This document shows, in pieces, positions 10,001-20,976 of a stretch of 64,000 nucleotides of DNA (its first letter is position 1; each line of letters begins with the position of its first letter). Location of the stretch: assembly GCA_963556195.1 (NCBI GenBank), contig CAUVYP010001208.1, positions 992,001-1,056,000 of the forward strand, written 5' to 3'. The notes beneath the pieces were generated by a model. That model did no database searches, was not told the DNA's origin, and worked only from the letters and a program-made list of their open reading frames with translations. The position numbers were made by a program, and so were the translations under genes. This stretch comes from Sepiola atlantica (taxonomy: Eukaryota > Mollusca > Cephalopoda > Sepiida > Sepiolidae).

Positions 10001-12831
10001 TCGATACAAACTGAATACGCAAAACATCAACAAAATTTAGCGCGTTTTAAAGTTGATATCGCTTTTGTTAATAACTTCCACATTTATTCGAATTGTGCAA
10101 CAAAACTTTGCTGACAGTCGCGGAGACACATGTTCTACTGAAGTACGAAGTTTCAGAAGTGCAGCTCTTGTACTGCCGGAGATATGTCGATACAAACTGA
10201 ATACGCAAAACATCAACAAAATTTAGCGCGTTTTAAAGTTGATATCGCTTTTGTTTATAACTTCAACATTTATTCGAATTGTGCAACGAAACTTTGTAGA
10301 CAGTCGCGGAGACACATTTCCTACTGAAGTACCAAGTTTCAGAAGTGCAGCTCTTGTACTGCCGGAGATATGTCGATACAAACTGAATACGCAAAACATC
10401 AACAAAATTTAGCGCGTTTTAAAGTTGATATCGCTTTTGTTTATAACTTCCACATTTATTCGAATTGTGCAACAAAACTTGGCAGACAGTCGCGGAGACA
10501 CATTTCCTACTGAAGTACCAAGTGTCAGAAGTGCAGCTCTTGTACTGCCGGAGATATGTCGATACAAACTGAATACGCAAAACATCAACAAAATTTAGCG
10601 CGTTTTAAAGTGGATATCGCTTTTGTTTATAACTTCCACATTTATTCGAATTGTGCAACGAAACTTTGCAGACAGTCTCGAATAGGCCCTTACTACTGAA
10701 GTCAGAAGTTTCAGAAGTGCAGCTCTTGTACTGCCGGAGATATGTCGATACAAACTGAATACGCAAAACATCAACAAAATTTAGCGCGTTTTAAAGTTGA
10801 TATCGCTTTTGTTTATAACTTCCACATTTATTCGAATTGTGCAACGAACCTTTGCAGACAGTCGCGGAGACACATTACTTACTGAAGTACGAAGTTTAAG
10901 AAGTGCAGCTCTTGTACTGCCGGAGACATGTCGATACAAACTGAATACGCAAAACATCAACAAAATTTAGCGCGTTTTAAAGTTGATATCGCTTTTGTTT
11001 ACAACTCTCACATTTATTCGAATTGTGCAACGAAACTTTGCAGACAGTCGCGGAGACACATTTCCTACTGAAGTACCAAGTTTCAGAAGTGCAGCTCTTG
11101 TACTGCCGGAGATATGTCGATACAAACTGAATACGCAAAACATCAACAAAATTTAGCGCGTTTTAAAGTTGATATCGCTTTTGTGTATAACTTCCACATT
11201 TATTGGAATTGTGCAACGAAACTTTGCAGACAGTCCCGAATGGGCCTTTTCTACTGAAGTACCAAGTTTCAGAAGTGCAGCTCTTTTACTGCCGGAGATA
11301 TGTCGATACAAACTGAATACGCAAAACATCAACAAAATTTAGCGCGTTTTAAAGTTGATATCGCTTTTGTTTATAACTTCAACATTTATTCGAATTGTGC
11401 AACGAAACTTTGTAGACAGTCGCGGAGACACATTTCCTACTGAAGTACCAAGTTTCAGAAGTGCAGCTCTTGTACTGCCGGAGATATGTCGATACAAACT
11501 GAATACGCAAAACATCAACAAAATTTAGCGCGTTTTAAAGTTGATATCGCTTTTGTTAATAACTTCCACATTTATTCGAATTGTGCAACAAAACTTTGCT
11601 GACAGTCGCGGAGACACATGTTCTACTGAAGTACCAAGTTTCAGAAGTGCAGCTCTTGTACTGCCGGAGATATGTCGATACAAACTGAATACGCAAAACA
11701 TCAACAAAATTTAGCGCGTTTTAAAGTTGATATCGCTTTTGTTTATAACTTCCACATTTATTCGAATTGTGCAACAAAACTTTGCAGACAGTCTCGAATA
11801 GGCCTTGTCTACTGAAGTACTAAGTTTCAGAAGTGCAGCTCTTGTACTTCCGGAGATCGGTCGATACAAACTGAATACGCAAAACATCAACAAAATTTAG
11901 CGCGTTTTAAAGTTGATATCGCTTTTGTGTATAACTTCCACATTTATTCGAATTGTGCAACGAAACTTTGCAGACAGTCTCGAATAGGCCTTGTCTACTG
12001 AAGTACCAAGTTTCAGAAGTGCAGCTCTTGTACTGCCGGAGATATGTCGATACAAACTGAATACGCAAAACATCAACATAATTTAGCGCGTTTTAAAGTT
12101 GATATCGCTTTTGTTTATAACTTCCACATTTATTCGAATTGTGCAACGAAACTTTGCAGACAGTCTCGAATAGGCCTTGTCTACTAAAGTACCAAGTTTC
12201 AGAAGTGCAGCATTTGTACTGCCGAAGATATGTCGATACAAACTGAATACGCAAAACATCAACAAAATTTAGCGCGTTTTAAAGTTGATATCGCTTTTGT
12301 TTATAACTTCCACATTTATTCGAATTGTGCAACGAGACTTTGCAGACAGTCTCGAATAAGCCTTGTCTACTGAAGTACCAAGTTTCAGAAGTGCAGCTCT
12401 TGTACTGCCGGAGATATGTCGATACAAACTGAATACGCAAAACATCAACAAAATTTAGCGCGTTTTAAAGTTGATATCGCTTTTGTTTATAACTTCCACA
12501 TTTATTCGAATTGTGCAACGAAACTTTGCAGACAGTCGCGGAGACACATTTCCTACTGAAGTACCAAGTTTCAGAAGTGCAGCTCTTGTACTGCCGGAGA
12601 TATGTCGATACAAACTGAATACGCAAAACATCAACAAAATTTAGCGCGTTTTAAAGTTGATATCGCTTTTGTTTATAACTTCCACATTTATTCGAATTGT
12701 GCAACGAAACTTTGCAGACAGTCTCGAATAGGCTTTTTCTACTGAAGTACCAAGTTTCAGAAGTGCAGCTCTTGTACTGCCGGAGATATGTCGATACAAA
12801 CTGAATACGCAAAACATCAACAAAATTTAGC
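7064..12831. repeat. Family-1 mosaic: rearranged 8/11-mer pieces
   Basis: Thirty-one monomers in the order L-V-S-R-K-P-D-F-C-G2-K2-T-S-R-K-G-E-G-L-V-S-R-K-G-E-P-D-F-C-G2-Y. G2 is a B-state unit with a normal TATAACTTCCAC head. K2 is K without the TTGG change. T has GCTTGTGTAC, with a private GATATCCC in this copy. Compared with the 8-mer, G-E are skipped before the first P, and K2-T joins to S near 9296. These are whole-monomer deletions and insertions in register. One unit (9482-9669) is 188 bp. Confidence 0.75.
9482..9669. repeat. 188-bp R monomer with two extra bases
   Basis: The end reads GCAAAAAACACCAACAAAA instead of GCAAAACATCAACAAAA, two added A residues plus a substitution near 9646-9660. 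It is the only unit I found with a 2-base length change. Slippage in the A-run is a likely cause. The variant was not seen elsewhere in the window, so it has not been spread by exchange. Confidence 0.85.
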
Positions 12832-14877
12832 GCGTTTTAAAGTTGATATCGCTTTTGTTTATAACTTCCACATTTATTCGAATTGTGCAACAAAACTTGG
12901 CAGACAGTCGCGGAGACACATTTCCTACTGAAGTACCAAGTGTCAGAAGTGCAGCTCTTGTACTGCCGGAGATATGTCGATACAAACTGAATACGCAAAA
13001 CATCAACAAAATTTAGCGCGTTTTAAAGTGGATATCGCTTTTGTTTATAACTTCCACATTTATTCGAATTGTGCAACGAAACTTTGCAGACAGTCTCGAA
13101 TAGGCCCTTACTACTGAAGTACCAAGTTTCAGAAGTGCAGCTCTTGTACTGCCGGAGATATGTCGATACAAACTGAATACGCAAAACATCAACAAAATTT
13201 AGCGCGTTTTAAAGTTGATATCGCTTTTGTTTATAACTTCCACATTTATTCGAATTGTGCAACGAAACTTTGCAGACAGTCGCGGAGACACATTACTTAC
13301 TGAAGTACGAAGTTTCAGAAGTGCAGCTCTTGTACTGCCGGAGATATGTCGATACAAACTGAATACGCAAAACATCAACAAAATTTAGCGCGTTTTAAAG
13401 TTGATATCGCTTTTGTTTACAACTCTCACATTTATTCGAATTGTGCAACGAAACTTTGCAGACAGTCGCGGAGACACATTTCCTACTGAAGTACCAAGTT
13501 TCAGAAGTGCAGCTCTTGTACTGCCGGAGATATGTCGATACAAACTGAATACGCAAAACATCAACAAAATTTAGCGCGTTTTAAAGTTGATATCGCTTTT
13601 GTGTATAACTTCCACATTTATTGGAATTGTGCAACGAAACTTTGCAGACAGTCCCGAATGGGCCTTTTCTACTGAAGTACCAAGTTTCAGAAGTGCAGCT
13701 CTTTTACTGCCGGAGATATGTCGATAAAAACTGAATACGCAAAACATCAACAAAATTTAGCGCGTTTTAAAGTTGATATCGCTTTTGTTTATAACTTCAA
13801 CATTTATTCGAATTGTGCAACGAAACTTTGTAGACAGTCGCGGAGACACATTTCCTACTGAAGTACGAAGTTTCAGAAGTGCAGCTCTTGTACTGCCGGA
13901 GATATGTCGATACAAACTGAATACGCAAAACATCAACAAAATTTAGCGCGTTTTAAAGTTGATATCGCTTTTGTTAATAACTTCCACATTTATTCGAATT
14001 GTGCAACAAAACTTTGCTGACAGTCGCGGAGACACATGTTCTACTGAAGTACGAAGTTTTAGAAGTGCAGCTCCTTTACTGCCGGAGATATGTCGATACA
14101 AACTGAATACGCAAAACATCAACAAAATTTAGCGCGTGTTAAAGTTGATATCGCTTTTGTTTATAACTTCCACATTTATTCGAATTGTGCAACGAAACTT
14201 TGCAGACAGTCTCGAATAGGCCTTGTCTACTGAAGTACTAAGTTTCAGAAGTGCAGCTCTTGTACTTCCGGAGATCGGTCGATACAAACTGAATACGCAA
14301 AACATCAACAAAATTTAGCGCGTTTTAAAGTTGATATCGCTTTTGTGTATAACTTCCACATTTATTCGAATTGTGCAACGAAACTTTGCAGATAGTCTCG
14401 AATAGGCATTTTCTACTGAAGTACCAAGTTTCAGAAGTGCAGCTCTTGTACTGCCGGAGATATGTCGATACAAACTGAATACGCAAAACATCAACATAAT
14501 TTAGCGCGTTTTAAAGTTGATATCGCTTTTGTTTATAACTTCCACATTTATTCGAATTGTGCAACGAAACTTTGCAGACAGTCTCGAATAGGCCTTGTCT
14601 ACTAAAGTACCAAGTTTCAGAAGTGCAGCATTTGTACTGCCGAAGATATGTCGATACAAACTGAATACGCAAAACATCAACAAAATTTAGCGCGTTTTAA
14701 AGTTGATATCGCTTTTGTTTATAACTTCCACATTTATTCGAATTGTGCAACGAGACTTTGCAGACAGTCTCGAATAAGCCTTGTCTACTGAAGTACCAAG
14801 TTTCAGAAGTGCAGCTCTTGTACTGCCGGAGATATGTCGATACAAACTGAATACGCAAAACATCAACAAAATTTAGC
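12832..14877. repeat. 11-mer HOR L-V-S-R-K-G-E-P-D-F-C
   Basis: Eleven monomers, exactly 2046 bp, give the full long family-1 form. C is marked by AACGAGACTTTGC and GAATAAGCC. The E unit has TTTTAGAAG and CTCCTTTACTG. The D unit is the D-prime variant with GGCATTTTC. Most of this unit (from R at 13390) lies in the large internal duplication and reappears from 42781 onward. Confidence 0.85.
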
Positions 14878-16365
14878 GCGTTTTAAAGTTGATATCGCTT
14901 TTGTTTATAACTTCCACATTTATTCGAATTGTGCAACAAAACTTGGCAGACAGTCGCGGAGACACATTTCCTACTGAAGTACCAAGTGTCAGAAGTGCAG
15001 CTCTTGTACTGCCGGAGATATGTCGATACAAACTGAATACGCAAAACATCAACAAAATTTAGCGCGTTTTAAAGTGGATATCGCTTTTGTTTATAACTTC
15101 CACATTTATTCGAATTGTGCAACGAACCTTTGCAGACAGTCTCGAATAGGCCCTTACTACTGAAGTACCAAGTTTCAGAAGTGCAGCTCTTGTACTGCCG
15201 GAGATATGTCGATACAAACTGAATACGCAAAACATCAACAAAATTTAGCGCGTTTTAAAGTTGATATCGCTTTTGTTTATAACTTCCACATTTATTCGAA
15301 TTGTGCAACGAAACTTTGCAGACAGTCGCGGAGACACATTACTTACTGAAGTACGAAGTTTCAGAAGTGCAGCTCTTGTACTGCCGGAGATATGTCGATA
15401 CAAACTGAATACGCAAAACATCAACAAAATTTAGCGCGTTTTAAAGTTGATATCGCTTTTGTTTACAACTCTCACATTTATTCGAATTGTGCAACGAAAC
15501 TTTGCAGACAGTCGCGGAGACACATTTCCTACTGAAGTACCAAGTTTCAGAAGTGCAGCTCTTGTACTGCCGGAGATATGTCGATACAAACTGAATACGC
15601 AAAACATCAACAAAATTTAGCGCGTTTTAAAGTTGATATCGCTTTTGTGTATAACTTTCACATTTATTGGAATTGTGCAACGAAACTTTGCAGACAGTCC
15701 CGAATGGGCCTTTTCTACTGAAGTACCAAGTTTCAGAAGTGCAGCTCTTTTACTGCCGGAGATATGTCGATACAAACTGAATACGCAAAACATCAACAAA
15801 ATTTAGCGCGTTTTAAAGTTGATATCGCTTTTGTTTATAACTTCAACATTTATTCGAATTGTGCAACGAAACTTTGTAGACAGTCGCGGAGACACATTTC
15901 CTACTGAAGTACCAAGTCTCAGAAGTGCAGCTATTGTACTGCCGGAGATATGTCGATACAAACTGAATACGCAAAACATCAACAAAATTTAGCGCGTTTT
16001 AAAGTTGATATCGCTTTTGTTAATAACTTCCACATTTATTCGAATTGTGCAACAAAACTTTGCTGACAGTCGCGGAGACACATGTTCTACTGAAGTACGA
16101 AGTTTCAGAAGTGCAGCTCTTGTACTGCCGGAGATATGTCGATACAAACTGAATACGCAAAACATCAACAAAATTTAGCGCGTTTTAAAGTTGATATCGC
16201 TTTTGTTTATAACTTCCACATTTATTCGAATTGTGCAACGAAACTTTGCAGACAGTCTCGAATAGACTTTTTCTACTGAAGTACCAAGTTTCAGAAGTGC
16301 AGCTCTTGTACTGCCGGAGATATGTCGATACAAACTGAATACGCAAAACATCAACAAAATTTAGC
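14878..16365. repeat. 8-mer HOR L-V-S-R-K-G-E-Y, second clear copy
   Basis: Exactly 1488 bp with the same eight types as 744-2230, following the 11-mer. This shows that the 8-mer and 11-mer alternate along the array. It has its own private changes: AACGAACC in V near 15124, AACTTTCAC in K near 15655 and CTCAGAAGTGCAGCTATTG in G near 15916. It lies in the large internal duplication. Confidence 0.85.
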
Positions 16366-17667
16366 GCGTTTTAAAGTTGATATCGCTTTTGTTTATAACT
16401 TCCACATTTATTCGAATTGTGCAACAAAACTTGGCAGACAGTCGTTGAGACACATTTCCTACTGAAGTACCAAGTGTCAGAAGTGCAGCTCTTGTACTGC
16501 CGGAGATATGTCGATACAAACTGAATACGCAAAACATCAACAAAATTTAGCGCGTTTTAAAGTTGATATCGCTTTTGTTTATAACTTCCACATTTATTCG
16601 AATTGTGCAACGAAACTTTGCAGACAGTCTCGAATAGGCCCTTACTACTGAAGTACCAATTTTCAGAAGTGCAGCTCTTGTACTGCCGGAGATATGTCGA
16701 TACAAACTGAATACGCAAAACATCAACAAAATTTAGCGCGTTTTAAAGTTGATATCGCTTTTGTTTATAACTTCCACATTTATTCGAATTGTGCAACGAA
16801 ACTTTGCAGACAGTCGCGGAGACACATTACTTACTGAAGTACGAAGTTTCAGAAGTGCAGCTCTTGTACTGCCGGAGATATGTCGATACAAACTGAATAC
16901 GCAAAACATCAACAAAATTTAGCGCGTTTTAAAGTTGATATCGCTTTTGTTTATAACTTCAACATTTATTCGAATTGTGCAACGAAACTTTGTAGACAGT
17001 CGCGGAGACACATTTCCTACTGAAGTACTAAGTTTCAGAAGTGCAGCTCCTTTACTGCCGGAGATATGTCAATACAAACTGAATACGCAAAACATCAACA
17101 AAATTTAGCGCGTTTTAAAGTTGATATCGCTTTTGTTTATAACTTCCACATTTATTCGAATTGTGCAACGAAACTTTGCAGACAGTCTCGAATAGGCCTT
17201 GTCTACTGAAGTACTAAGTTTCAGAAGTGCAGCTCTTGTACTTCCGGAGATCGGTCGATACAAACTGAATACGCAAAACATCAACAAAATTTAGCGCGTT
17301 TTAAAGTTGATATCGCTTTTGTGTATAACTTCCACATTTATTCGAATTGTGCAACGAAACTTTGCAGACAGTCTCGAATAGGCATTTTCTACTGAAGTAC
17401 CAAGTTTCAGAAGTGCAGCTCTTGTACTGCCGGAGATATGTCGATACAAACTGAATACGCAAAACATCAACATAATTTAGCGCGTTTTAAAGTTGATATC
17501 GCTTTTGTTTATAACTTCCACATTTATTCGAATTGTGCAACGAAACTTTGCAGACAGTCTTGAATAGGCCTTGTCTACTAAAGTACCAAGTTTCAGAAGT
17601 GCAGCATTTGTACTGCCGAAGATATGTCGATACAAACTGAATACGCAAAACATCAACAAAATTTAGC

Positions 17668-17853
17668 GCGTTTTAAAGTTGATATCGCTTTTGTGTATAA
17701 CTTCCACATTTATTCGAATTGTGCAACGAAACTTTGCAGACAGTCGCGGAGACACATTACTTACTGAAGTACGAAGTTTCAGAAGTGCAGCTCTTGTACT
17801 GCCGGAGATATGTCGATACAAACTGAATACGCAAAACATCAACAAAATTTAGC
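17668..17853. repeat. Hybrid monomer, D/K-type head with S-type body
   Basis: The head reads GTGTATAAC, typical of D and K, but the variable block is CACATTACTTAC, diagnostic of S, whose usual head is GTTTATAAC. It follows an F unit where C is usually found. A crossover or conversion tract between monomer positions about 30 and 80 would produce it. Confidence 0.65.
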
Positions 17854-18039
17854 GCGTTTTAAAGTTGATATCGCTTTTGTTTATAACTTCAACATTTATT
17901 CGACTTGTGCAACGAAACTTTGTAGACAGTCGCGGAGACACATTTCCTACTGAAGTACTAAGTTTCAGAAGTGCAGCTCTTGTACTGCCGGAGATATGTC
18001 GATACAAACTGAATACGCAAAACATCAACAAAATTTAGC

Positions 18040-18225
18040 GCGTTTTAAAGTTGATATCGCTTTTGTTAATAACTTCCACATTTATTCGAATTGTGCAACG
18101 AAACTTTGCAGACAGTCGCGGAGACACATTACTTACTGAAGTACGAAGTTTCAGAAGTGCAGCTCCTGTACTGCCGGAGATATGTCGATACAAACTGAAT
18201 ACGCAAAACATCAACAAAATTTAGC
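18040..18225. repeat. Hybrid monomer, E-type head with S-type body
   Basis: GTTAATAAC at the head is typical of E, while GCAGACAGTCGCGGAG followed by CATTACTTAC is typical of S. The tail has CTCCTGTACTG. It sits in the irregular S-G-S-G stretch, consistent with an exchange inside the monomer. Confidence 0.6.
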
Positions 18226-20226
18226 GCGTTTTAAAGTTGATATCGCTTTTGTTTATAACTTCAACATTTATTCGAATTGTGCAACGAAACTTTGTAGACA
18301 GTCGCGGAGACACATTTCCTACTGAAGTACGAAGTTTCAGAAGTGCAGCTCTTGTACTGCCGGAGATATGTCGATACAAACTGAATACGCAAAACATCAA
18401 CAAAATTTAGCGCGTTTTAAAGTTGATATCGCTTTTGTTAATAACTTCCACATTTATTCGAATTGTGCAACAAAACTTTACTGACAGTCGCGGAGACACA
18501 TGTTCTACTGAAGTACGAAGTTTCAGAAGTGCAGCTCCTTTACTGCCGGAGATATGTCGATACAAACTGAATACGCAAAACATCAACAAAATTTAGCGCG
18601 TTTTAAAGTTGATATCGCTTTTGTTTATAACTTCCACATTTATTCGAATTGTGCAACGAAACTTTGCAGACAGTCTCGAATAGGCCTTGTCTACTGAAGT
18701 ACTAAGTTTCAGAAGTGCAGCTCTTGTACTTCCGGAGATCGGTCGATACAAACTGAATACGCAAAACATCAACAAAATTTAGCGCGTTTTAAAGTTGATA
18801 TCGCTTTTGTGTATAACTTCCACATTTATTCGAATTGTGCAACGAAACTTTGCAGACAGTCTCGAATAGGCATTTTCTACTGAAGTACCAAGTTTCAGAA
18901 GTGCAGCTCTTGTACTGCCGGAGATATGTCGATACAAACTGAATACGCAAAACATCAACATAATTTAGCGCGTTTTAAAGTTGATATCGCTTTTGTTTAT
19001 AACTTCCACATTTATTCGAATTGTGCAACGAAACTTTGCAGACAGTCTCGAATAGGCCTTGTCTACTAAAGTACCAAGTTTCAGAAGTGCAGCATTTGTA
19101 CTGCCGAAGATATGTCGATACAAACTGAATACGCAAAACATCAACAAAATTTAGCGCGTTTTAAAGTTGATATCGCTTTTGTTTATAACTTCCACATTTA
19201 TTCGAATTGTGCAACGAGACTTTGCAGACAGTCTCGAATAAGCCTTGTCCACTGAAGTACCAAGTTTCAGAAGTGCAGCTCTTGTACTGCCGGAGATATG
19301 TCGATACAAACTGAATACGCAAAACATCAACAAAATTTAGCGCGTTTTAAAGTTGATATCGCTTTTGTGTATAACTTCCACATTTATTCGAATTGTGCAA
19401 CGAAACTTTGCAGACAGTCCCGAATGGGCCTTTTCTACTGAAGTACCAAGTTTCAGAAGTGCAGCTCTTTTACTGCCGGAGATATGTCGATACAAACTGA
19501 ATACGCAAAACATCAACAAAATTTAGCGCGTTTTAAAGTTGATATCCCTTTTGTTTATAACTTCCACATTTATTTGAATTGTGCAACGAAACTTTGTAGA
19601 CAGTCGCGGAGACACATTTCCTACTGAAGTACCAAGTTTCAGAAGTGCAGCTTGTGTACTTCCGGAGATATGTCGATACAAACTGAATACGCAAAACATC
19701 AACAAAATTTAGCGCGTTTTAAAGTTGATATCGCTTTTGTTAATAACTTCCACATTTATTCGAATTGTGCAACAAAACTTTGCAGACAGTCGCGGAGACA
19801 TATGTTCTACTGAAGTACGAAGTTTCAGAAGTGCAGCTCTTGTACTGCCGGAGATATGTCGATACAAACTGAATACGCAAAACATCAACCAAATTTAGCG
19901 CGTTTTAAAGTTGATATCGCTTTTGTTTATAACTTCCACATTTATTCGAATTGTGCAACGAAACTTTGCAGACAATCTCGATATGGCCTGGTCTACTGAA
20001 GTACTAAGTTTCAGAAGTGCAGCTCTTGTACTTCCGGAGATATGTCGATACAAACTGAATACGCAAAACATCAACAAAATTTTGCGCGTTTTAAAGTTGA
20101 TATCGCTTTTGTTTATAACTTCCACATTTATTCGAATTGAGCAACGAAACTTTGCAGACAGTCTCAAATGGGCGTTTTCTACTGAAGTAACAAGTTTCAG
20201 AAGTGCAGCTTTTGTACTGCCAGAGA

Positions 20227-20236
20227 TATCGCGATA
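20227..20236. other. 10-bp perfect palindrome TATCGCGATA in the A2 monomer (first example)
   Basis: In A2 units the usual GATATGTCGATAC at monomer positions about 140-151 is GATATCGCGATAC, which creates the perfect palindrome TATCGCGATA containing TCGCGA. The same change is present in A2 units near 23762, 25436, 49068, 52602, 54086, 55758, 57618, 58918, 60780 and 62267. Family-1 units lack it. Confidence 0.85.
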
Positions 20237-20826
20237 CAAACTGAATACGCAAAACATCAACAAAATTTAGCGCGTTTTTAAGTTGATATCGCTTTTGTGT
20301 ATAACTTCCACATTTATTCGAATTGTGCAACGAAACTTTGCAGACAGTCTCGAATAGGCGTTTTCTACTGAAGTACCAAGTTTCAGAAGTTCAGCTCTTG
20401 TACTGCCGGAGATATGTCGATACAAACTGAATACGCAAAACATCAACAAAATTTAGCGCGTTTTAAAGTTGATATCGCTTTTGTTAATAACTTCCACATT
20501 TATTCGAATTGTGCAACGAAACTTTGCAGACAGTCGCGGAGACACATTTTCTACTGAAGTACCAAGTTTCAGAAGTGCAGCTCTTGTACTGCCGGAGATA
20601 TGTCGATACAAACTGAATACGCAAAACATCAACAAAATTTAGCGCGTTTCAAAGTTGATATCGCTTTTGTTTATAACTTCCACATTTATTCGAATTGTGC
20701 AACGAAACTGTGCAGACAGTCGCGGAGACCCATGTTCTACTGAAGTACCAAGTTTCAGAAGTGCAGCTTTTGTACTGCCGGAGATATGTCGATACAAACT
20801 GAATACGCAAAACATCAACAAAATTT

Positions 20827-20834
20827 AACGCGTT
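20827..20834. other. 8-bp palindrome AACGCGTT at the start of the X monomer (first example)
   Basis: A single G-to-A change at monomer position 185 turns TTTAGCGCGTT into TTTAACGCGTT, giving AACGCGTT, which contains ACGCGT. It marks X units, near 24547, 26222, 49664, 56547, 57846, 59707, 61011 and 63056 as well as here, and was not noticed in family 1. Confidence 0.85.
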
Positions 20835-20966
20835 TTAAAGTTGATATCGCTTTTGTTTATAACTTCCACATTTATTCGAATTGTGCAACGAAACTTTGCA
20901 GACAGTCTCGAATAGGCCTTGTCTACTGAAGTACCAAGTTTCAGAAGTGCAGCTCTTGTACTGCCG

Positions 20967-20976
20967 GAGATATCTC
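20967..20976. other. 10-bp perfect palindrome GAGATATCTC in the X monomer (first example)
   Basis: GAGATATGTCG is GAGATATCTCG in X units, a one-base change (G to C) that produces a perfect 10-bp palindrome and a second GATATC in the monomer. The same X units carry AACGCGTT at their start. Other examples are near 24687, 26362, 49803, 56686, 57988, 59847, 61152 and 63196. Confidence 0.85.

Larger units (their letters stand above)
16366..19899. repeat. Family-1 mosaic leading to the family border
   Basis: Nineteen monomers: L-V-S-G-P-D-F-S-G-S-G-E-P-D-F-C-K2-T-E2. The alternating S-G-S-G part (17668-18411) contains hybrid units. Where this region corresponds to 46501-47244, the other copy has four monomers in place of seven, so one of the two copies has been rearranged since duplication. 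E2 (19714-19899) resembles E but has TTTGCAGACAG and ends CATCAACCAAATT, a mark also present before several A1 units. Confidence 0.75.
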
